DNA of 5,706 nucleotides from an uncultured Ruminococcus sp. (GTDB lineage: Bacteria; Bacillota; Clostridia; Oscillospirales; CAG-272). The translations under genes and the position numbers were made by a program. Positions 1 to 5,208 of this stretch are shown here, piece after piece; the first letter of the stretch is position 1; each line of letters opens with the position of its first letter. The notes under the pieces are model-generated. The model worked only from the letters and a program-made list of their open reading frames with translations, did not search any database and was not told the DNA's origin. The stretch lies in the NCBI GenBank assembly GCA_902783705.1, contig CACZSA010000020.1:1-5706 (forward strand). The letters run 5' to 3'.

Positions 1-7
1 ATGCGCA

Positions 8-81
8 TGGGGACGGTAGGAATCGGACCTATGACCTTCTGCATGTCACGCAGACGCTCTAACCAGCTGAGCTACGCCCCC
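8..81 (-). tRNA. tRNA-Val (anticodon GAC)
   Basis: Read on the minus strand, the 74 nt fold into a full cloverleaf. It has a 7-bp acceptor stem (one G-U wobble), a 4-bp D stem GCTC/GAGC with GG in the D loop, a 5-bp anticodon stem TCTGC/GCAGA, a 5-nt variable loop, a T arm and discriminator A73. The 7-nt anticodon loop GTGACAT puts GAC at plus positions 45-47, which reads Val codons GUC/GUU. A35, C36 and A73 agree with known valine identity elements. CCA is not encoded; the bases after A73 are TGC. Oddities: the T loop is TCCGATT, so the near-invariant U55 is C; base 32 is G instead of the usual pyrimidine; and the outermost T-stem pair is A49-C65. The gene is probably functional, but these deviations are worth noting. 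Confidence 0.93.
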
Positions 82-93
82 GAAAGCACGCAT

Positions 94-122
94 ATTATAT
101 CACAAGCCCCCGGGGTTGTCAA
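94..122 (-). promoter_or_regulatory. Sigma-70/SigA promoter of tRNA-Val
   Basis: On the minus strand a -35 box TTGACA (plus 117-122) is followed by exactly 17 bp and a -10 box TATAAT (plus 94-99), both perfect consensus. The -10 ends 12 nt before the first base of the tRNA, so transcription should start around position 87 with only a few nt of 5' leader for RNase P to remove. The spacer is unusually GC-rich for a promoter (CCCCGGGGG). The architecture fits a constitutive, strong stable-RNA promoter. Confidence 0.88.
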
Positions 123-135
123 GAGGTTTCGGAGA

Positions 136-150
136 TTTTTTTGAAAAAAA
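136..150 (-). promoter_or_regulatory. UP-element-like A/T tract upstream of the tRNA promoter
   Basis: Seven T, one G and seven A lie in a row, an isolated A/T block in otherwise GC-rich sequence. Taking position 87 as the tRNA start site, it sits at about -49 to -63. That is roughly where the distal subsite of an UP element binds the RNA polymerase alpha C-terminal domain. It is also about 50 bp upstream of the rightward -35 box, so it could bend DNA for both promoters. The role is inferred from position and composition only. Confidence 0.4.
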
Positions 151-197
151 CCGTAAACATCGGGTAATGCGCCCGGACGCCGGAGACGGGTGCCCCC

Positions 198-226
198 TTG
201 ACAAAGGCCGGAAAACCCTGTATAAT
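198..226 (+). promoter_or_regulatory. Sigma-70/SigA promoter of the epimerase gene
   Basis: TTGACA (198-203), a 17-bp spacer and TATAAT (221-226) form a second perfect consensus promoter, facing right. The expected start site is near 233, giving a leader of about 30 nt before the ATG at 264. The GGAGGGG at 227-233 looks like a ribosome binding site. However, it overlaps the start-site region and is about 30 nt from the chosen ATG, so it is probably not one. Confidence 0.85.
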
Positions 227-263
227 GGAGGGGTCAACATAACGACTGTGAGTGTGCTCTTAT

Positions 264-1364
264 ATGAAGAAAAAAGTGATGACGGTCTTCGGGACCCGCC
301 CGGAGGCGATCAAGATGTGCCCGCTCGTGCTGGAGCTGAAGCGGCGCGAAAACCTCGAAACCATCCTCTGCGTGACGGGCCAGCACCGGCAGATGCTCGA
401 TCAGGTGCTCGACGCGTTCGGCGTGGTGCCGGACTACGACCTCTCGATCATGAAGGAGAAGCAGACGCTCTTCGACGTGACGGTGAACATCCTCGAGCGG
501 ATCCGCGCGGTCCTCGAGGAGGTGAAGCCCGACGTCGTCCTCGTCCACGGCGACACGTCCACGACCTTCGCGACGGCCCTCGCCTGCTTCTATATGCAGA
601 TCCCGGTCGGGCACGTCGAGGCGGGACTCCGCACCTACAACATCGATTCGCCCTATCCCGAGGAGTTCAACCGGCAGGCGGTCTCGATCGTCTCGCGGTT
701 CAATTTCGCCCCGACAGAGACGGCGCGGGACAACCTCCTCCGGGAGGGGAAGGACCCCGGGAAGATCTGGGTGACCGGCAACACGGCGATCGACGCGCTC
801 AAAACGACCGTGCGGGCGGAGTACAGCCATCCCGTGCTCGACTGGGCGAAGGACCGCCGCCTGATCGTGCTGACGGCGCACCGGCGGGAGAACCTCGGCG
901 AGCCGATGCACCACATGTTCCGCGCGATCCGGCGCATCATCGACGAGCATCCGGACGTCGTGGCGGTCTATCCGATCCACATGAATCCCGTCGTGCGCGA
1001 GGCGGCGCGGGAGGAGCTCGGCGGCTGCGACCGGATCCGGATCATCGAGCCGCTCGAGGTGCTCGACTTCCACAACTTCATGGCACGGAGCTACATGATC
1101 CTCACGGACAGCGGCGGGATCCAGGAGGAGGCCCCCTCCCTCGGCAAGCCCGTGCTCGTCATGCGCGACACGACCGAGCGTCCCGAGGGCATCGCGGCGG
1201 GCACGCTCAAGCTGGTCGGGACGGACGAGGAGACGATCTACGAGAACTTCAGGCTCCTGCTCGAGGACCGGGCGGAATACGAGCGCATGGCGAAGGCGTC
1301 GAATCCCTACGGGGACGGCGAGGCCTGCCGGCGCATCGCGGACATTCTCGAGGAGCGGCTCTGA
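264..1364 (+). CDS. wecB: UDP-N-acetylglucosamine 2-epimerase (non-hydrolysing)
   Basis: This cytoplasmic enzyme interconverts UDP-GlcNAc and UDP-ManNAc (EC 5.1.3.14), feeding ManNAc into teichoic-acid linkage units, capsule or other surface glycans. In Gram-positives it is usually called mnaA. The 366-aa protein has the expected length and the family motifs in order: GTRPEAIK (10-17), HGDTSTT (95-101), GHVEAGLRT (116-124), PEEFNR (132-137), TGNTAID (171-177), TAHRREN (204-210) and DSGGIQEEAPSLGKPV in the second Rossmann-like domain. D97, E119, E133 and H206 correspond to the acidic and histidine residues implicated in catalysis in characterised homologues. ATG 264 was chosen because the N-terminus then begins MKKKVMTVFGTRPEAIK, as is usual for the family. 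An in-frame GTG at 252 would add four residues. Neither start has a good nearby Shine-Dalgarno. No glycan genes adjoin it, and a terminator follows, so it appears monocistronic. Confidence 0.95.
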   Translation: MKKKVMTVFGTRPEAIKMCPLVLELKRRENLETILCVTGQHRQMLDQVLDAFGVVPDYDLSIMKEKQTLFDVTVNILERIRAVLEEVKPDVVLVHGDTSTTFATALACFYMQIPVGHVEAGLRTYNIDSPYPEEFNRQAVSIVSRFNFAPTETARDNLLREGKDPGKIWVTGNTAIDALKTTVRAEYSHPVLDWAKDRRLIVLTAHRRENLGEPMHHMFRAIRRIIDEHPDVVAVYPIHMNPVVREAAREELGGCDRIRIIEPLEVLDFHNFMARSYMILTDSGGIQEEAPSLGKPVLVMRDTTERPEGIAAGTLKLVGTDEETIYENFRLLLEDRAEYERMAKASNPYGDGEACRRIADILEERL

Positions 1365-1378
1365 GTGCGGGTATATTC

Positions 1379-1395
1379 ATGCAGGGGCCCTGCAT
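1379..1395. repeat. Perfect 17-nt palindrome after the epimerase gene
   Basis: ATGCAGGG and CCCTGCAT are exact reverse complements separated by one G. The palindrome begins 14 nt after the epimerase stop codon. As RNA it could fold only with a few central bases left as loop, and no U-run follows, so it is not a convincing terminator by itself. It could be an mRNA 3'-end structure or a protein site. Confidence 0.5.
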
Positions 1396-1406
1396 AAAAC
1401 GGGAAG

Positions 1407-1426
1407 ATCCGTGAAAATCTGTGAAA
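1407..1426. repeat. Two tandem decamers ATC(C/T)GTGAAA
   Basis: ATCCGTGAAA (1407-1416) is followed directly by ATCTGTGAAA (1417-1426), 9 of 10 bases identical. The 10-bp period places both copies on the same face of the helix. The second copy runs into the foot of the terminator stem. No function can be assigned. Confidence 0.45.
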
Positions 1427-1462
1427 AGGGAGAGGTTCTGTGACGATCTCTCCCTTCTTTTA
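1424..1462 (+). terminator. Intrinsic terminator of the epimerase unit
   Basis: AAGGGAGAGGT (1426-1436) pairs with ATCTCTCCCTT (1446-1456): 11 bp including one G-U, with a 9-nt loop. A short U-run follows (CTTTTA, 1457-1462) and A residues lie upstream of the stem. The U-run is modest (four consecutive T), so efficiency may be partial. The position 60 nt after the stop codon and ahead of a new promoter supports the call. Confidence 0.75.
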
Positions 1463-1538
1463 TCAGAATGTACAGAAATTTCGCGCGGAATACGCAAAAA
1501 AACGGCAGGTGAGGAAGCGGAATTACACCGCCGCGGGA

Positions 1539-1567
1539 TTGCAATTCGCGCGAGTTTTTGGTATAAT
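1539..1567 (+). promoter_or_regulatory. Probable SigA promoter of the dehydrogenase-fumarase-hdr operon
   Basis: TTGCAA (1539-1544, four of six consensus bases) and TATAAT (1562-1567, perfect) are separated by 17 bp. The start site should be near 1574, giving a leader of about 44 nt. The -10 box is the left half of a perfect inverted repeat, TATAAT-T-ATTATA (1562-1574), and the spacer holds the palindrome TCGCGCGA (1546-1553). Either could be an operator overlapping the promoter, but no known regulator site, such as a Rex box, is recognisable. The stretch 1463-1538 holds no gene or other feature that I can support. Confidence 0.7.
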
Positions 1568-1582
1568 TATTATAGATAAATC

Positions 1583-1602
1583 TGCGCCGTCTGATCGGCG
1601 CG
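1583..1602 (+). promoter_or_regulatory. 5'-leader hairpin before the dehydrogenase
   Basis: GCGCCG (1584-1589) and CGGCGC (1596-1601) pair perfectly around the loop TCTGAT, with an extra U-G closing pair. The hairpin lies about 10 nt into the predicted transcript and ends two nt before the GGAGGA ribosome binding site (1605-1610). It is too small for a riboswitch. It may protect the 5' end or tune translation; this is inference. Confidence 0.45.
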
Positions 1603-1617
1603 TCGGAGGATGATTCC

Positions 1618-2562
1618 ATGACCAAAATCACCATCATCGGAGCCGGATCGGTCGGTTCCACCATCGCGTACACGCTGGCCGTGCAGGGGCTGGCCTCCGA
1701 GATCGTCATGATCGACATCAACGGCGAGAAGGCCCTCGGCGAAGCGCTCGACATCCGGCAGGGCACGCCGTTCTGCTCGCCCGTCACCATCTACGCCGGG
1801 ACGTACCGGGACGCCTGCGATTCCGATATCGTCATCCTCACCTCCGGCGTCGCGCGCAAGCCCGGGCAGAGCCGCCTCGACCTCGCGCAGACGAACGTCG
1901 ACATCGTGAAGACGATCATCCCGCAGATCACGACCTTCGCGCCGGACGCGACCTATATCATCGTCTCGAACCCGGTCGACATCCTGACCTACGTCTTCTG
2001 CCGCTATTCCGAGCTGCCGGAGAACAAGATTATCGGCACGGGCACGATCCTCGACACCTCCCGCCTCCGCGCGCGCATTTCGGAGTATTACAGCATCAAC
2101 CAGCAGAACGTACACGCCTACGTCTTCGGCGAGCACGGCGATACCTCGTTCGTGCCGTGGTCCGTCGCGAACATCTCGAACGTCCCGGTCGACGACTACC
2201 ACAACGCCGTCAACTCGAAGGACAATCTCTATGCGCCGATCGACCACGCGGAGATGGAGACCTATATCAAGAAATCCGGCGGGCGCGTGATCCAGCGCAA
2301 GGGCGCGACCTACTACGCCATCGCGCTCTCGACCTGCCATATCTGCAAGTGCCTCGTCGCCGGCATGGACACCACCCTGACCCTCTCGTCCATGATGCAC
2401 GGCGAATACGGCCTCGACGACGTCTGCCTCTCGACCCTCAACATCGTGGGGAGGGACGGACTGCGCGGCAAGCTCATCGTCCCGCTGAACGCGGAGGAGC
2501 AGGCGCTGCTGCACAAGAGCGCGGAGAACCTCCGTGCCGTGATCGAAGGCCTGACCATCTGA
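1618..2562 (+). CDS. mdh: NAD-dependent lactate/malate-family dehydrogenase, probably malate dehydrogenase
   Basis: This soluble 2-hydroxyacid dehydrogenase of 314 aa has normal family length. GAGSVG (8-13) is the NAD-binding loop and D33 the acidic residue that selects NAD over NADP. R86 (Arg109 in lactate dehydrogenase numbering), N118, D146 (Asp168), R149 (Arg171) and H173 (His195, in GEHGDT) form the catalytic set. The overall sequence (DTSRLR, GEHGDT, GATYYA) is of the lactate/hydroxyisocaproate dehydrogenase type. However, the specificity position, Gln102 in lactate enzymes, is R80 in ARKPGQSR, as in malate dehydrogenases. R151 and H166 match the Arg173/His188 pair that binds fructose-1,6-bisphosphate in bacterial lactate dehydrogenases. 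GGAGGA lies 7 nt before the ATG. It is the first gene of the operon, 21 nt before fumC, which favours malate/oxaloacetate as substrate. An automatic pipeline might well call it ldh; family certainty is high, substrate certainty moderate. Confidence 0.85.
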   Translation: MTKITIIGAGSVGSTIAYTLAVQGLASEIVMIDINGEKALGEALDIRQGTPFCSPVTIYAGTYRDACDSDIVILTSGVARKPGQSRLDLAQTNVDIVKTIIPQITTFAPDATYIIVSNPVDILTYVFCRYSELPENKIIGTGTILDTSRLRARISEYYSINQQNVHAYVFGEHGDTSFVPWSVANISNVPVDDYHNAVNSKDNLYAPIDHAEMETYIKKSGGRVIQRKGATYYAIALSTCHICKCLVAGMDTTLTLSSMMHGEYGLDDVCLSTLNIVGRDGLRGKLIVPLNAEEQALLHKSAENLRAVIEGLTI

Positions 2563-2583
2563 GAAGAACAGAGGAGAGAGAAC

Positions 2584-3969
2584 ATGACAGAATACCGCAT
2601 CGAACACGATTCCATGGGCGAGGTGAAGGTCCCCGCCGATAAGTACTGGGGCGCGCAGACCGAGAGAAGCCACGAGAACTTCCCGATCGGCGTCGGCATC
2701 GAGACCATGCCCGCCGAGATCATCCGCGCGTTCGGCATCCTGAAAGGCGCGGCGGCGGAGGCCAATCACGCCCTGCGGCCCGAGAAGATGACCGAGGAAA
2801 AGCGCGCGGCGATCGCGCAGGCCGCCCTGGAGGTCCGAGAGGGCAGGCTCGACGCGCATTTCCCGCTCGTCGTCTGGCAGACGGGCTCCGGCACGCAGTC
2901 GAACATGAACGCGAACGAGGTCATCGCGAACCGCGGCAACGAGATCGCGGGGAGAAAACTCCTGCATCCGAACGACGACGTGAACATGTCCCAGTCGTCG
3001 AACGACACCTATCCGACCGCCATGCACATCGCGGCGGTGCTGGCCGTGGAGGAGACGCTTCTCCCGGCGGTGAACACCCTCATCACGACCTTCCGCAAGC
3101 TCGAGAAGCTGCACGAGGGCATCGTCAAGTCCGGGCGCACGCATCTGCAGGACGCGACGCCGATCCGCTTCTCGCAGGAGATCTCCGGCTGGCGGTCCTC
3201 CCTCGAGGCGGACGTCGACCTGCTCTGGCGCTCCCTCAAGCCTCTGCGTTCTCTCGCCCTCGGCGGGACCGCGGTCGGAACGGGACTGAACGCGCCGAAG
3301 GGGTTCGACGTGCGCGTCGCCGAGGAGATCTCGAAGATCACCGGGCGGCATTTCGTCACGGCGGAGAACAAGTTCCACGCGCTCACCTCGAAGGATGAGA
3401 TCGTCTTCGCGCACGGGGCGGTGAAGGCCCTCGCGTGCGACATGATGAAGATCGCGAACGACGTGCGCTGGCTGGCGTCCGGTCCGCGCCTCGGCCTCGG
3501 CGAGATCACGATCCCCGAGAACGAGCCCGGCTCCTCGATCATGCCCGGCAAGGTCAACCCCACGCAGTGCGAGGCGGTCACGATGGTCGCCGTGCAGGTC
3601 ATGGGCAACGACGTGGCGGTCTCCATGGCGGCGTCGCAGGGCAATTTCGAGCTCAACGTGTTCATGCCCGTCTGCGCGTACAATTTCCTCCAGTCCGTCC
3701 GGCTCCTCGGCGAGGCGATCCGCTCGTTCAACGACCGGTGCGCCGTCGGCATCCGCGCGAAGGAGGATAAGATGAAGGCGAACCTCTACAATTCCCTCAT
3801 GCTCGTCACCGCGCTGAACCCCTACATCGGCTACGAGAACGCCGCGAAGACCGCGAAGAAGGCCTATCACGACAATATCTCGCTGAAGGAGGCCTGCGTC
3901 GCGCTCGGCTTCCTCACGGCGGAGAAATTCGACGAGGTCTTCCGTCCCGAAGAGATGGCGGGGGAATGA
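2584..3969 (+). CDS. fumC: Fumarate hydratase, class II
   Basis: It catalyses reversible hydration of fumarate to L-malate in the cytoplasm, without an FeS cluster. The 461 aa match the usual class II length. The superfamily signature GSSIMPGKVNPTQ spans 316-328, with S318 as the likely catalytic Ser and K323 and N325 in the substrate site. H187 in SGRTHLQDATP corresponds to E. coli FumC His188. TGSGTQSNMNANEV (100-113) and SQSSNDTYPT (136-145) supply further active-site residues, and HPND (128-131) matches the secondary B site. PGKVNPTQCE points to fumarase; aspartases usually have PAKVNP. The ribosome binding site GAGGAG starts 13 nt before ATG 2584. It follows the dehydrogenase by 21 nt and precedes the hdrB-like gene by 37 nt. 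With the upstream dehydrogenase it would form an oxaloacetate-malate-fumarate segment, run either way. Many strict anaerobes use the FeS class I fumarase instead, so this is the oxygen-stable version. Confidence 0.97.
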   Translation: MTEYRIEHDSMGEVKVPADKYWGAQTERSHENFPIGVGIETMPAEIIRAFGILKGAAAEANHALRPEKMTEEKRAAIAQAALEVREGRLDAHFPLVVWQTGSGTQSNMNANEVIANRGNEIAGRKLLHPNDDVNMSQSSNDTYPTAMHIAAVLAVEETLLPAVNTLITTFRKLEKLHEGIVKSGRTHLQDATPIRFSQEISGWRSSLEADVDLLWRSLKPLRSLALGGTAVGTGLNAPKGFDVRVAEEISKITGRHFVTAENKFHALTSKDEIVFAHGAVKALACDMMKIANDVRWLASGPRLGLGEITIPENEPGSSIMPGKVNPTQCEAVTMVAVQVMGNDVAVSMAASQGNFELNVFMPVCAYNFLQSVRLLGEAIRSFNDRCAVGIRAKEDKMKANLYNSLMLVTALNPYIGYENAAKTAKKAYHDNISLKEACVALGFLTAEKFDEVFRPEEMAGE

Positions 3970-4006
3970 GCCGCACAATCTCAACATCACATACGGAGAT
4001 ACAACC

Positions 4007-4795
4007 ATGAAAATCGCATACTATCCCGGGTGCACGCTGAAAAACCGGGCGCGGGAGCTGGACAGGACCGCGCGGGAGACGGCACGGATGCTCGGGATCG
4101 AGTTTGAAGAGATCCCCGAATGGCAGTGCTGCGGCGGGGCGTACACCTCGGCGAAGGACGAGATCGCGACGAAGCTTGCCTCCGTGCGCGCGCTCGCTGC
4201 CGGGCGGGAGATCGGGGACGGTCGCGTCGTCACGGTCTGCTCGGCCTGCTACAACGTCCTGAAACAGACGAATCACGAGTTTGAAACGAATCCCGACTTC
4301 GATCTCAAGGTCAACAACTACCTCGGCGGCGCGCCGGAATACCACGGAGAGGGCGCGGTCGTGCACTACCTCGAACTGCTCCGGGACGAGATCGGGTTCG
4401 ACGAGCTGAAAAAGCGGGTCGTGAGACCCCTCACGGGGAAGAAGATCGCTGCGTATTACGGATGTCTCCTGCTCCGGCCGTCCTCCGTCCTCGCGTTTGA
4501 CGATCCGGAGAACCCGAAGATCATGGAGGACTTCCTCCGCGCGCTCGGGGCCGAGCCGGTCGTCTATCCGATGCGGAACGAGTGCTGCGGCGGGTACCTC
4601 ACGCTCTCCGACCGGGAGGCGGCGCGGAAGCGGAGCAACGCCGTGAAGGAAAGCGCGGCGGAGTTTGGCGCGGACTTCATGATCACGGCCTGTCCGCTCT
4701 GCCTCTACAACCTGACGAAGAACACGGACGAGCCGATCCCGGTCCGCTATTTCACCGAAGTCCTCGCCGACGCGCTGGGACTCGGCGGAGAATGA
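4007..4795 (+). CDS. hdrB: HdrB-like CCG-domain protein (heterodisulfide reductase subunit B)
   Basis: The 262-aa protein has two complete cysteine-rich CCG domains. The first uses C9, C41-C42 (QCCGG), C78 and C81 (CSAC); the second uses C153, C193-C194 (ECCGG), C229 and C232 (CPLC). In methanogen HdrB this pattern binds two non-cubane [4Fe-4S] clusters that reduce a disulfide. With all ten cysteines present, both sites look intact. In bacteria without CoM/CoB the substrate is unknown. No membrane segment is visible. GGAG (3995-3998) lies 8 nt before the ATG. The stop codon overlaps the next gene's ribosome binding site, pointing to translational coupling with the HdrC partner. Glycine codons differ from the dehydrogenase gene: 9 GGG and 7 GGC here, against 5 and 15 there (hand count), so the hdr part may have a different history. 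A CCG protein beside fumC could also suggest an SdhE/FrdE-type succinate dehydrogenase/fumarate reductase subunit, but the hdrC and hdrA neighbours favour Hdr. Confidence 0.9.
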   Translation: MKIAYYPGCTLKNRARELDRTARETARMLGIEFEEIPEWQCCGGAYTSAKDEIATKLASVRALAAGREIGDGRVVTVCSACYNVLKQTNHEFETNPDFDLKVNNYLGGAPEYHGEGAVVHYLELLRDEIGFDELKKRVVRPLTGKKIAAYYGCLLLRPSSVLAFDDPENPKIMEDFLRALGAEPVVYPMRNECCGGYLTLSDREAARKRSNAVKESAAEFGADFMITACPLCLYNLTKNTDEPIPVRYFTEVLADALGLGGE

Positions 4796-4805
4796 GGAGG
4801 CGCGC

Positions 4806-5189
4806 ATGAACAAAGACTACAAGGACCGCATCGTGCGCATGAGCGGTGCGGCGGTGCAGAAATGCATGCGCTGCGGAAAATGCTCCGCGACGTGCCCGAA
4901 TTACGGTTCGATGGAATACCACCCGCACCAGTTCGTCTATATGGTCGAGCGGGGCGACGTGGAGCGGCTGATGGCCTCGCCGTCGGTCTACGAATGCCTG
5001 ACGTGCTTTGCGTGCGTGGAACGCTGTCCGCGCGGCGTGGAACCGGCGAAGGTGATCGAGGCCGTGCGGCTGGAGGCGGTGCGCCAAAAGGGCATGAATT
5101 ATTTCAAACCCGACGACATCCCGGCGCAGCTCGACGACGATCTCCCCGGACAGGCGCTCGTGACGGCCCTGCGGAAATTCGCGAAGTGA
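4806..5189 (+). CDS. hdrC: HdrC-like 2x[4Fe-4S] protein (heterodisulfide reductase subunit C)
   Basis: This 127-aa protein has two classical CxxCxxCxxxCP motifs: C20, C23, C26, C30 and C64, C67, C70, C74. Together they bind two [4Fe-4S] cubane clusters. In Hdr complexes the HdrC subunit carries electrons from the HdrA flavoprotein to the CCG clusters of HdrB. The gene is 10 nt after hdrB, and its ribosome binding site GAGGAGG (4794-4800) overlaps the hdrB stop codon. It is shorter than methanogen HdrC (about 185 aa), with only about 50 residues after the last cysteine. There is no sign of a frameshift, so it seems a compact form. No transmembrane helix is visible, so a cytoplasmic complex is likely. 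Confidence 0.9.
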   Translation: MNKDYKDRIVRMSGAAVQKCMRCGKCSATCPNYGSMEYHPHQFVYMVERGDVERLMASPSVYECLTCFACVERCPRGVEPAKVIEAVRLEAVRQKGMNYFKPDDIPAQLDDDLPGQALVTALRKFAK

Positions 5190-5208
5190 GAGAGGAGGAG
5201 GAGATTTT

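Noticed and set aside
234..1073. A 279-codon minus-strand frame and a 432-codon plus-strand frame from 116 over the epimerase gene
   Set aside because: The epimerase has full family motifs in its own frame. The others are low-complexity Arg/Ala/Gly-rich shadows.
1569..1597. A possible leftward promoter using the reverse TATAAT at 1569-1574
   Set aside because: No -35-like hexamer lies at the right distance on the minus strand, and no leftward gene follows.
3970..4006. A separate promoter or terminator between fumC and hdrB
   Set aside because: The 37-nt gap shows only a ribosome binding site; no -10/-35 pair or hairpin with a U-run is visible.
1570..4008. An 812-codon open frame on the minus strand, opposite the dehydrogenase and fumC
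   Set aside because: It lies antisense to two unmistakable genes. Its composition is dominated by Arg, Asp, Val and Leu, as expected from reading GC-rich codons backwards. It has no recognisable domain or ribosome binding site.
3914..4813. A 299-codon minus-strand frame opposite hdrB
   Set aside because: HdrB carries all ten cluster cysteines in frame; the antisense product has no recognisable motif.
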